Positions 55,242 to 64,000 of a stretch of 64,000 nucleotides of DNA are shown one piece after another. Origin of the DNA: Owenia fusiformis (taxonomy: Eukaryota > Annelida > Polychaeta > Sabellida > Oweniidae); the NCBI GenBank assembly GCA_903813345.2, contig CAIIXF020000004.1, forward strand, positions 4,607,525-4,671,524. Direction: 5' to 3'. The notes below the pieces were generated by a model, which saw only the letters and a list, made by a program, of their open reading frames with translations, was not told where the DNA came from and did no database searches. The position numbers were made by a program, and so were the translations under genes. Numbering within the stretch: the first letter of the stretch is position 1; each line of letters starts with the position of its first letter.

Positions 55242-56140
55242 AATGTTTATCACGATAACCATCACAAAGCAATCAAACGCACGCAATAAATGACAATTAT
55301 GTATTGAGGAGCATCTCAAAAGATTATTGAATTTGAAATTCTTCAATCCCTAGATTACATGATAAGCCATATTTTAGCGGAATCGAATTAGGATGAAACA
55401 CTTCTACAAAAATAAGTAATTCTAGAACAACACATTTTGTAAGATGTTATCAGTGTATGCAATGGCATGGAGCAGAAATAGATAACAACCATGTATCATT
55501 TGTGAAAGAAATATATTTAATTACTCAGTCCACGTGTCTGTGTGTTTCTAGTTGAATCGAACGTGCAGTAGTGACGACACTGTTGTAATTTAAACTTAAA
55601 ATTCAAATTTCCGCTTTAGGTTACGACCTTATGATATATCAGATATCAGTAGAAATTGTAAAAAGAATTTACCAATGAACAATCAGAACGTATGTTTATT
55701 TATACAGGGTGACCAATAAAACAGGACGAGAGTAGAGTTGATTTAGTCGGTCAATCTCACATATTCTGCCTTGAAATTACAGAATTTTTTAGTTATTCAA
55801 TTTTCACGAGCCATCCTTCATTCAAAGGACTTCATTTATTACTTGATTCATTTATGGAAAGAAGTGAAATACCCTTGGACCAAGGATGAGCAAAAGGGAA
55901 TGAACTCAAAGTTCTTATGAAACGTAGCAAGAAAAATCATACTCCGAGTTTTAAACAAGCCATAAGAAAAGCAAACCCCATATCTTCCAAAAATTGTTGT
56001 GAACGTTTGATGATTATCTGCCCATTGAGTCGAAAACAATAGTATCTTACAAACAACAAACAAACAAACGCCAAGTCATTTAAAACGCCATGATTAATGT
56101 ATAATAATTATAATCTAACCTTGATGACGTAGATGTACTC
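55242..56140. other. Gene-free stretch with repeat fragments
   Basis: 55706-55730 has a lone mariner-type end (ACAGGGTGACCAATAAAACA). 55865-56000 is a copy of the dispersed family also at 30880 and 43785. Confidence 0.45.
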
Positions 56141-56142
56141 AA

Positions 56143-56190
56143 GAACGGACTTGTAAGTAACTCGGTCAGACTCATTCTGATACTCATTAC
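56143..56190 (-). pseudogene. Possible vestige of a third sulfotransferase copy (C-terminus/3' UTR)
   Basis: GTACTCAAGAACGGAC-TTGTAAGTAACTCGG aligns with ATACTCAATAACGGAT...TTAAAGTAACTCAG at about 62540-62575, the end of sulfotransferase copy 2. The minus strand still reads SLTELL. The match is short (about 45 bp, roughly 75%), so this is tentative. It is cut by the Polinton-like segment. Confidence 0.3.
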
Positions 56191-56206
56191 ATCTTTCTGT
56201 CTTCAA

Positions 56207-56640
56207 CTAGAAATATGCTAGTGTGAAGCCAATAGAAGGCCATAATAGCGTAAATTGTGACATGCTGAAGCCCAACCTAACCATACATGTTGACGATGAA
56301 ACAGCTGCTGCGAAGAGCAAATCATCCATAATCACCAGATTAAGCACGGCGATGTCTAAAAAGTCATCTTCGGCGATATCGTCGGGGATGCCTTTCACAA
56401 ATTCTATATTGGGAATAGTTTCCCTGATTCTTCGTAGAAGAGTTGCCAATGCCATTGTCTGTAGCAATACACTATCCTTCTCGGTATGGGTGTCATCGCA
56501 AAGTCAATATTTTGCAACAGTTTCTTCACCCATACCGTTTTCCCACTGGATGTCAGGCCACTGGCGATCAGGGTATACGGCATGGATGAGGAGCAATGGT
56601 GCTGATGTGGAATTTCGCCCGGACATTGTTACGTTTAATG
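56207..56640 (-). pseudogene. Polinton/Maverick-like packaging ATPase remnant
   Basis: On the minus strand, 56583-56430 reads IASGLTSSGKTVWVKKLL, in which G-L-T-S-S-G-K-T is a Walker A loop. It continues to RIVYCYRQW, a signature of the FtsK/A32-type ATPase of Polinton elements. A frameshift near 56420 moves the frame. The second piece contains GIPDDI and LNLVIMDDLL, a Walker B strand ending in two acidic residues. The downstream half is missing. These elements are virus-like, self-synthesising DNA transposons; this copy is broken and cannot encode a working ATPase. Confidence 0.75.
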
Positions 56641-56659
56641 TGTTTCCTTCGCGTTGATG

Positions 56660-57178
56660 GGATTCTGGTACTTTCGATTATGGTTGGACAAGCCATGCGC
56701 AGATTTCAGGTTCTGAGAAAACTCTAATATCTTTTAAATGTTTTATTGTCTATCCCTATTGTCGGCTCCCCTAAATCGAATGAGCTGATAGTCCAATTCA
56801 CTAAGATAGTGTAACAAATTTTTACTTTTCAAATTTTCGATTATTTGTAGTCCAGTTCCATTTTATCAGTTTTCTTACAGTTAACTCAGTGAGAAAGCGT
56901 TTTCCAGTTTGGTTGGCAAGTAGTATACTTACATGAATGTATGTGACACTAAAGCAGTAGGCAGAATCATGTAAACTGTTCGATTTTGTGAGATTGCTTT
57001 TTGCTTTCATTTGTTTACATTTTTCTCATCTTACTTTTGAAGAGCTATCTTGACCTACATTCAATTACTAGTTTTTTCGGTCAATTTCGACATGATTATA
57101 ACCAATGATGATTGGTTTATGTTATATTTATTTAGTTTATACATTTATCTAGTTAATTATATACTAAACATGTATTAA
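56660..57178. other. No recognisable gene
   Basis: No feature that I can support. Confidence 0.35.
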
Positions 57179-57439
57179 TGTTACATTAGATAGCACAGAT
57201 TGTGAGTTCTAAGTGAAGCCAGTTATTTTGCACTATTCATATCCTGATTGCATCATAGTAATTGTACACCAGTCTTGTCCTGTCCAGGGGCCTAGGTATT
57301 GCATCAGCCCATGTGCTGATCATGAGTGAATACAGCAGTGTACACCTGTCTGGGGTATAAATCGAGACGACCAGGTGACTCAGCAGGCACTTTCTAGCTG
57401 GAACTGAGAGAGGACAGACCTGTGTGCCTCCAGGGATTG

Positions 57440-58115
57440 ACGCTTGATGGACTTAGGCTAATTCTACGCATATATCTGATGGACTTAGAAGATTTACATC
57501 ACATATATTGAGGGACTTAGATGATTTTACCCTGATGTACCTAGAGGATCTTAGGCAGATTCTACATATACTGAGAGGCACTTAAGAGGAATTAACCTGC
57601 GGTACTTAGAGGATATTACCCTGGTATACTTAGAGGATCTTAGGCAGATTCGACAAACCCGTTGAGGGACTTTGAGGATTTTACCCAGAGGTATTTCGAG
57701 GATCTTGGACAGATTCAACACATCTACAACTTGATGAACTTAGAATATTACCAGCTTGAGGGACTTAGAATATTCATCGCTGGATAGAGGAACTTAGTAG
57801 ATGTCTTACATCTACAACTTGATGGACTTAGAATATTCATAGCTGGCTAGAGGAACTTAGTAGATTTCCTACATCTACAACTTGATGAAGTTAGAATATT
57901 ACCAGCTTGAGGGACTTAGAATATTCATCGCTGACTAGAGGAATTTTGTAGATTTCACACATCCATAACTTGATGGACTTAGAATATTCACCAACTTGAG
58001 GGACTTAGAATAGTCACTAGTTGATGCACTTTATATTTTGGTTGATGGACTTATGGTATTCATCGCTCATCTGAAGAACTTAGGAGAATTCCCTGCAACT
58101 TCAGTAAGAGGACTT
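57440..58115. repeat. Degenerate interspersed-tandem region (GGACTTAGA words)
   Basis: GA(T/G)GGACTTAGA followed by ATATT(C/A)A, and GAGGA(A/T)CTTAG followed by (C/T)AGATT, recur more than fifteen times at spacings of about 25-70 bp. The longest local duplication is about 75 bp (TCTACAACTTGATG, then CTTAGAATATT, then AGAGGAACTTAGTAGAT). It may sit inside a solo LTR-like segment, 57179-58438, that starts TGTTAC and ends GTTACA with a TATAAAT at 57354, but no target duplication supports that. Confidence 0.6.
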
Positions 58116-58477
58116 AGGATATATGTGCATACATGAGGAACACTGTTCAGGACAAGACAATAAGCATTTGTGATAGACACTTTACTATAAATAGACAAGT
58201 AGTTTTACATAAAGGACTTTGATAACAGCATCTCTGAAACTGAAATTTAGTATTAACTATCGATTTATATTGTATTATTTTGAGGCGGAAGAAGCCAGAA
58301 TATATGTTGTTAATTTTATATTAAATATTGTGTCTCTTTATTCATGCGTACATTTAACGTGTACCAAGTATCCTACGAAGTAACCTGGTCTGATTAATAA
58401 CAACATCCACGCTACCACAAATTAGGCCAGACGTTACAATATATACAGTATATTAATATATTTATTTGAAAATAATT

Positions 58478-58852
58478 TCAGTATCTGTATGGATGAAATC
58501 TCAAATTGGCCATATTCTGTCGCCTTTCTCCAGTGACAGAGTTACGCTTTTTTGATGTCTTTTCATTTCTGGTCGAATTTCTAACTTCAACACCCTTTAT
58601 TTTTGACAAAGGACGAATAACGGTGATGGCGCCATCATGAATAACGACTTCGTTTTTCTCAACGTGACTATCATTCCCTTTTTCAGGTTGCCTGACACCA
58701 TCTATTTTTAAACGACTTCCAAGCACTCTCATTTCCAAGTCCGGGAGGTCGTCTAAAAATTCAAGCGTGTAGCTTATCAATTTCCGTTTCTTCAAATAGA
58801 TTTCTAACTTGTATTCGGATGCTTTTAGAAACGTTGACCACTTATCAGGGTT
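58478..58852 (-). CDS. Unrecognised ORF / possible terminal exon
   Basis: A minus-strand open frame follows an AG (58853-58854) and runs about 124 codons to a stop at 58478. It starts DNPDKWSTFLKASEYKLEIY and contains LEFLDDLPDLEMRVLGSRLK, then a Lys/Arg/Glu-rich tail. Codon use looks plausible for coding DNA. I recognise no family. It lies between the ATPase and protease remnants on the same strand, so it may be a Polinton cargo gene, or a host exon. No second exon was found. Confidence 0.35.
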   Translation of the reverse strand, partial: NPDKWSTFLKASEYKLEIYLKKRKLISYTLEFLDDLPDLEMRVLGSRLKIDGVRQPEKGNDSHVEKNEVVIHDGAITVIRPLSKIKGVEVRNSTRNEKTSKKRNSVTGERRQNMANLRFHPYRY

Positions 58853-58957
58853 ATCCTCTCATCCTCAAAAAACTACAATTTCATGTTGACTGTCTGGTTA
58901 AAATTAATTAAATTGACTCCCTACAGAGTATCTCTCTTTTTTATACTGCTCAATATA

Positions 58958-59781
58958 CTGTAGAAGTGGAAACTTTAACGACGTGGAAACTTTGGCGAAA
59001 TTTAGCGTTAAAGGAGAGACGCCAAAATAAAAATTCGTAGAAAAATATGAAAAAATATCGGTGGGCGATAATACCGTGAAGAATACAGATCGAAATCCAG
59101 ATGATGAATTTCGTTTCGAATACATAAATAATACATACATCAGTGCTTCCTCATCGATTTACAATCATAATTAATACCTATTTTGTTTTGCAATCATGTT
59201 TTGTTGCCCTAAATGATGAAAACAATACAGAAATAATTCGATTTTTCGATCAAAAAATCTGTTATTTGATTGGATATCTACTGTCACGTGACAACTTATC
59301 ACTAACATGAATGATACGATTATTTTATGAGAATATACTAGTATTTATTCCTAATAATAATAATAAATAGAATAAAGTTTGATAGTGAATTAGCCGAGTT
59401 TGTTACTTATTTGATTGTTTGTCGGGTATTAACACCTACTGCATGGTTTGAGCACATTGATTGGGGATTACACACAAACATAAACGACTTATCTTTGATG
59501 GTGACACGCCATTCCTCGAAAGGCAAGTTAATTATAGGGCTAATAACGGTGATATAGAGCTAATAACTGTGATATACATGTTTACAACTCGGGGTTTACA
59601 AAACTGCAACCAATCGTGTTGGTGAATAAATGCTTCATGATAACCTAATAATAAGCTTAAAAGCTCGCCCAAGTAATTTTCAATTTTCTTGATTGCTGGT
59701 CCGGGAAAGTTTAATTCGGCAATAGAGTTTTAGGGACCATCTCGCTAAAGTTTTGTTTCGCTAAAGTTTCCACTTCTACAG
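58958..59781. mobile_element. TA-flanked inverted-repeat element, 824 bp
   Basis: The ends CTGTAGAAGTGGAAACTTTA and TAAAGTTTCCACTTCTACAG are exact inverted repeats. TA lies outside both (58956-58957 and 59782-59783). Sub-terminal GGAAACTTTGGCG and TTTCGCTAAAG blocks repeat the terminal motif. The interior is non-coding. It is a Tc/mariner-type MITE. Confidence 0.82.
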
Positions 59782-59839
59782 TATATTTATATGATACTAA
59801 TCGGCGATATTCCCGTTCATAGATTTAACTGTTTCTAGG

Positions 59840-60134
59840 ACAGACTTGTAAATCAGTTCTGGACATTGTATTTAAGATGGTTATCACTTCATTGCCCGCA
59901 CATCGCATCATGACACAATGGAGACAATAATACAAGCAAAAAGAGCTCGAGGAATCTTGGTATTGAACGTTGTTGTATTTTAGATTTTTTGTTTAATCCT
60001 CGGGTGAAATCGACATACTCGGATCCATAATGGTACGGGGCCTTTCCGAAGGAGTCGAAGAATTCCGTTTCTTTTCCAATATAGAGCACTAACCAATGCT
60101 TACCTGGAAGAGAGGCTATGCTTGAGTTGGCCAT
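59840..60134 (-). pseudogene. Polinton/adenain-like cysteine protease remnant
   Basis: The minus-strand frame has PGKHWLVLYIG and then EFFDSFGKAP. These are the His-Trp and Asp/Glu-containing blocks of the adenovirus-type (C5) protease found in Polintons. Downstream, the expected Gln...Cys segment is only readable in another frame, so there is at least one frameshift near 59965. It is on the same strand as the ATPase remnant 3.3 kb away, consistent with one decayed element split by later insertions. It is not functional. Confidence 0.65.
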
Positions 60135-60139
60135 AACGA

Positions 60140-60405
60140 TTTTCCTATTTGGTATCTAGGTAAATGGTCTCTCGAGTACATCCCTCCATACATATACCCG
60201 GTCCACGGGTGCTTCGTGATAGATATTATCTATCGTCGTGGAATCCATGATTAATGTATCTGTAGCAGTATATTTATCTGCTCACTTGGTGAGCTGTATG
60301 AAAAATGAATACAATCATTTCCACACATGACTTTATTGTAGATATTTTAGAGATATTTTATCTGATGAGTTACTCAAATAAGTAACCTAATTATAATTCT
60401 ACTCG
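60140..60405. other. No recognisable feature
   Basis: Short spacer between the protease remnant and the GAGT array; one imperfect hairpin at about 60218-60240 (GATAGATATTATCTATCGTC). Confidence 0.4.
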
Positions 60406-60895
60406 AAAGAGTCCAAGAGTCACTCGGATGAAATTAAATTAGACGAAGAATGACTCATATAAGTCAAAGTTAATAAATGAGTAATGAGTCACTCGAATGA
60501 GTTAATGAGTCACTCGAATGAGTTAATGGGTCACTCGAATGAGCTAAGGAGTTATTGTTATGAGTTGTTGACTCACTCGAATGAGTAAATCACTCGCATG
60601 AGTCACTTAAATGAGTCAAGGAGTTACTCAAATGAGTTGATGAGTTATTCGAATGAGTTGATGAGCCATTCTAATGAGTTAATGAGTTGCTCAAATGAGT
60701 CGATGAGTTACTTAAATGAGTAATGAGTCGCTCTTATGAGCTTCTCGAATGATTCAATGAGTTATTTAAATGAGTAATGAGTCACCCTTATGAGTTTGAT
60801 GAATTACTCGAATGATTGAATGAGTCCAAATGAGTAATGATCAGTCACTCGGATAAGCAAATATGGATTACTCTTATGAGTGATGAGTCAATCTT
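60405..60895. repeat. Array of ACTC-N4-GAGT palindromic repeats
   Basis: A unit close to GAGTCACTCGAATGAGTTAA repeats irregularly about 20 times. Each unit is a small imperfect palindrome (ACTC...GAGT). The array contains eight exact TGASTCA matches, the AP-1 (Fos/Jun-type bZIP) consensus, at roughly 60450, 60485, 60506, 60569, 60599, 60613, 60776 and 60884. Confidence 0.85.
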
Positions 60896-61074
60896 TCAGA
60901 TATAGAAATATCCCTACATTTCAGATACATGTAAACACGATTTATTGGGACACCCTGCCGACCGACCGACCGACAAATTGCGTCATAACATAACAATGTA
61001 TATATTATTTTGTGGACTAAGGAGTCATGCCAGAAAATAACATACTATCATTCGAAGCGTTATAAGAACATTTT

Positions 61075-61355
61075 GAATCCGCCATTTTTGTTTGTCGATT
61101 TTGACCAATCAGAGACGTGGGTCATCTCAATAAAAATTTACATTATAAGCGTACGTCATCTTAGAACGCTGGGGTTATTCACTCTCCTTGATAAGTGAGA
61201 TAAGGGCGTTCCTTTTTATCAGACTGTACTTGTCCAAATGGCATATGACATTCTAATCCCTATATAACTACTCAAGGCTTTATGGTACATTGAATGAAAG
61301 CTGTTATCGCTGGTTTTGTGCCGAGATAACTATCTGTTGCGTTTTTTTTGATACG
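61075..61355. mobile_element. Deleted copy of the 16225-17035 repeat
   Basis: 61075-61180 matches 16225-16345. 61275-61345 (GGCTTTATGGTACATT, then GAGATAACTA and TTGCGTTTTTTTTGATACG) matches 16935-17032. Everything between, including the left mariner end and transposase, is missing or replaced by about 90 bp. Confidence 0.75.
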
Positions 61356-62550
61356 CGCTGTATTGGATGCACAAGGGTGATATGAAAATTGAACCACTAA
61401 AAACAGATGAATATAAGTTAAAGGGAACATTTTACTGTACCCGCCATGCTATCTTAACCCGAATGAGCCACCTGGTGGTGAAACTGGTAACTACCTATTC
61501 GCATATGAGTCATTTGTATGAGCAGTCCCAGTTCGACACAAAGAAAAAACGATTTTACATATATTCTTATAGAATTCTTAACCCAATGCCCAATGCATCG
61601 ACTTCGACATCACTATCAACGTTTAACATTTCATTAACTTAATTGTGTTTATTTCATGTTTTTTTTTGATAAACAGCAGAATATATACAACGTATTACAG
61701 TGTGTGTACTATACAATACAATACAATACAAAAATGTTATCAGCTAGGTATTAAATGCTGGCATTATTCTGTTAACCAAAGCAATACAAATTTTAATTTG
61801 GATGATTTTTATTTGATGCAACCCTTGTTAGTCTAGGGTTAATTAATAAAGGGAAAATCATCATACAATATCTCAAGATTTATAGATTTCTATTCTTAAT
61901 GATTTTTTGTCTTTCTTGTCTCGTGCCACGTGACACATACAGTGTAATATATCCATCCATTTAAAAGTTGAAAAATCACATAATCTGGTGTTGCCTACCC
62001 TTTAATCAATGACACGTCATACACTTTGATGTATCTATCCATTAAAAAATATTGTGAAGTTTGAGATATGGTTTTGTTTGTTAAAGTCGTCAGCTAATCT
62101 CTGACATTCCATTTATAACGCATGATTAGAGAGAGAATCAGATATAGCGAGCAGCATAACAAAAACTTGTTTCAATTCTCGAATATTTCTGGCTTATGTC
62201 ATTCCTTTTCATGTATATTTTCTAAAAATTCCCTTAATGCACACTTTCTTTCAGGAAAACTAACGATTTTTACAATAATGTATAATTTTTCTGTTAGAAT
62301 GGTTACCATTCTTATTATTTGGGAGAATTTAGACATTTTTTCACACATTTTTGCACTTTGAATCCATGATAACTTCATCAATTTATATCATATCCTGAAT
62401 CTTTTGGGAGGTATTGTATTTGAGATTGTAAGGAATAGATTGGTAGGTCAACTGTACATGTTGCTTGTAATTTTGTCATCCCCAAGATCTGATTCTGCCT
62501 TTAATGTGAGATTACAACAACATCGATTCCGAAGATATACTCAATAACGG
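61356..62550. other. Gene-free stretch, 3' flank of sulfotransferase 2
   Basis: There is a weak direct repeat at 61940-61975 and 62010-62045 (ATACA-TGT-ATATATCCATCCATT). A 91-codon frame at 61367-61642 has no recognisable domain. Confidence 0.4.
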
Positions 62551-62555
62551 ATCTA

Positions 62556-63184
62556 TTAAAGTAACTCAGTTAGAGTAGGAGTTGAGTATGGAAACACACA
62601 CGAATCACCACATGTTTCTTTGAGCGTTGCGTTAACTGCTTTGATATACGACGAAATCTTGAATGTATCTTGTTTCGAAAATGGATTGAAAAATCCACTT
62701 GTGTTTCTATGGTGATTACCCTCGGAGTTACAAACAGTGCATTTGAGAATATCTTCTGATATGCTGAATCCAAGAAAACTACCTATTCTTAGAAGTTCGT
62801 GTCTTAAATTTGTTTTAAGATTTTCGTAATGTACAATTAATGACGAACTATTCGTATCAAATGATTTTAACGCAGACAGTGTTCCCTTGAACCATGCGTC
62901 TATTCTAGAAAGTAAAAAATTGTTAAAACGACGTCCCATATTTTTTTCTTTGAATACTCCTTCTGTAATCTCTGATACATGGCCTCCATTAAGTCGTTTA
63001 AACTCTGCCAAAAAAGCGTCGAATGGGTTACGTATAATGATAATGGCGCGTTTATACTTTCCTCTTGGTAAGAAATAAACTCGATGTGTTTTAACAACAA
63101 TAACGTGTCCGTCTGTTTGTCCCTCGCCAGGAAAGCCATGCTTTTTTAAAATGGTGTCATTGTAGACTGCACCGGTGTATATAC
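62556..63184 (-). CDS. WSCD-type sulfotransferase copy 2, exon 2 only
   Basis: The minus strand begins after a CTAG acceptor (AG at 63186-63185) in the same phase as copy 1, with GIYTGAVYND and GFPGEGQTDGHVIVVKTH. It then has RAIIIIRNPFDAF (3'-phosphate block) and ends LTELL at the TAA 62556-62558. The 209 codons differ from copy 1 by scattered substitutions and a three-residue gap (RERATKRDVW versus LSRIDAW). The block FSISEDILKCTVCNSEGNHH is nearly identical in both. Exon 1, with the membrane anchor and PAPS loop, would have to lie right of the window edge. The frame is fully open, so it is probably a live tandem paralogue. Confidence 0.88.
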
Positions 63185-63780
63185 CTAGAACGAAAAGTTG
63201 ATAGTATAATAGCCATTGCCCTATTGACAATTACACATTGCATATACTTGCATAAAACAAATATGAACCCTTTGCATAGGAGGATATACTGATACACTTG
63301 TGCTCCAAAAGTACTCTGAGTTGATTGGCCGAGACTTACTTCTTATATTTGAATAATGAATTTGTTGAACTATTTTCTATGACAAATTAATAATTGCATA
63401 ATGCATACATACAAACTGAACATACTACGTGGTTTTTGTATTGTGTAAATTCCCGTACTATATTTTTAATTTTTACTTTGCCGCTAATGTTATTAAGTTA
63501 ACAAAGGCATACATATACATTTGTATTTATATTAATATCTAGGAAATATAAATAAATTGAATAAAAAAACAAAAACAACAAATTAATCATTTGTAATAAT
63601 GAAACATTTCCACAATACAGTTTAAATTAAATATTTAAACCTATTACTAGGTCAATAATTTTTATTGTTAGTACCTCAGTTGAAATACTCGATTTTGATT
63701 GGTCAACGAGCGGTGAATAATTTTAACTGTACACCGCGCAATGCATTGCCGGTGAATAATATTCCCAGCATTCCACTAAA
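63185..63780. other. Intron/intergenic, no gene
   Basis: This is the start of the intron upstream of sulfotransferase 2 exon 2. No copy of exon 1 is present before 64000. Confidence 0.45.
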
Positions 63781-63885
63781 ATGACGTCATTATCAGACGA
63801 TAAAATGGCCGCCGCTAGCACTAGCCGTTTCAAAAATGTTAAAGATGAGGATATTATTAGTCTCTTAGAGAGTAAAGACAGTATA
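63781..63885 (+). pseudogene. Crypton/KCTD1-type N-terminal fragment
   Basis: The plus strand reads KMAAASTSRFKNVKDEDIIS followed by LLESKDS. This is the short N-terminal signature (SRFxxVxDEExxxLxxxKxS) that opens many Crypton tyrosine-recombinase-derived proteins in invertebrate genomes. The frame then enters a palindrome (63886-63999) and the rest is not seen. It may be a truncated copy. Confidence 0.4.
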
Positions 63886-63999
63886 GACCTCTCCATTCGG
63901 TTTACTGTCAAAATTATATCCCTCGACTGTAAACCTCGACCTACGGTCTCGGTTTACAGTCTCGGGATATAATTTTCACAGTAAACCTCTGGAGAGGTC
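63886..63999. repeat. Palindrome with about 50-bp arms at window end
   Basis: Arms 63886-63936 and 63950-63999 share GACCTCTCC, GGTTTACTGT, AAAATTATATCCC and ACTGTAAACC in inverted order. The centre is around GACCTACGGTC. Confidence 0.8.
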
Positions 64000-64000
64000 A

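Noticed and set aside
56223-56657. 144-codon plus-strand ORF
   Set aside because: The opposite strand carries Walker A and B motifs of a Polinton ATPase, so this frame is its shadow.
57179-58438. Solo LTR (TGTTAC...GTTACA with an internal TATAAAT)
   Set aside because: There is no matching 4-6 bp duplication at the edges, no poly(A) signal in the expected place and no second copy in the window. Kept only as a remark in the repeat entry.
1-64000. tRNA, rRNA, CRISPR or bacterial operon features
   Set aside because: None seen. GT-AG introns and poly(A) signals show a eukaryotic nuclear sequence. The B-box-like word in the AFVRLRFLKES copies lacks an A box and a cloverleaf.

Overview
This is AT-rich animal nuclear DNA from an invertebrate. 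The genes have GT-AG introns, orthodox metazoan domains and a low density of coding exons in a sea of transposon remnants. The combination of a tandem universal-stress-protein (USP) cluster, tandem WSCD-type sulfotransferases, many TA-flanked mariner/Tc elements and non-LTR retrotransposons fits a lophotrochozoan, perhaps a bivalve. That placement is inference, because no species marker is visible. Nearly every gene is on the minus strand.

Layout. (1) 1-809: the 5' part of a class A GPCR cut by the window edge. (2) 0.8-18 kb: no convincing gene. It holds a 54-bp tandem array, several foldback elements, two degenerate mariner copies with TA target duplications, and three scattered copies of a short peptide-coding motif. 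(3) 18.0-36.3 kb: three complete four-exon USP genes, in tandem on the minus strand, of 150, 151 and 150 codons, with identical intron positions. The spacers contain a reverse-transcriptase fragment, 22-bp and 64-bp satellites, Harbinger-like MITEs with TTA duplications, and elements with CAC...GTG ends, including a 1.9-kb one with arms of about 500 bp. (4) 36.4-38.1 kb: a 1.7-kb CAC...GTG element with a 6-bp target duplication, about 140 bp upstream of the third USP gene. (5) 40.35-41.69 kb: an intron-free plus-strand ORF of 445 residues, basic and Tyr/Ser/Arg-rich, with a 5'-UTR splice acceptor and a poly(A) signal. (6) 44.8-47.5 kb: a 5'-truncated L1-like retrotransposon with an 18-bp target-site duplication; its 3' end is a perfect 251-bp-arm palindrome. 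(7) 47.85-53.1 kb: a two-exon membrane sulfotransferase whose intron holds a second 6-bp-duplication CAC...GTG element and an RT pseudogene. A mariner nested inside another mariner lies just upstream of its first exon. (8) 56.2-60.1 kb: broken Polinton/Maverick-like genes (packaging ATPase and cysteine protease), repeats, and a MITE. (9) 60.4-60.9 kb: an array dense in TGASTCA (AP-1-type) sites. (10) 62.6-63.2 kb: exon 2 of a second, tandemly duplicated sulfotransferase. (11) The right edge has a Crypton/KCTD-like N-terminal fragment that runs into a palindrome.

The biology of the host genes is local gene duplication: three soluble nucleotide-binding stress proteins and at least two Golgi-type sulfotransferases. 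The most unusual signals are a set of CAC...GTG-ended inverted-repeat elements with 5-6 bp target duplications, the perfect palindrome at the LINE 3' end, and a short peptide motif whose three copies differ only at synonymous sites.
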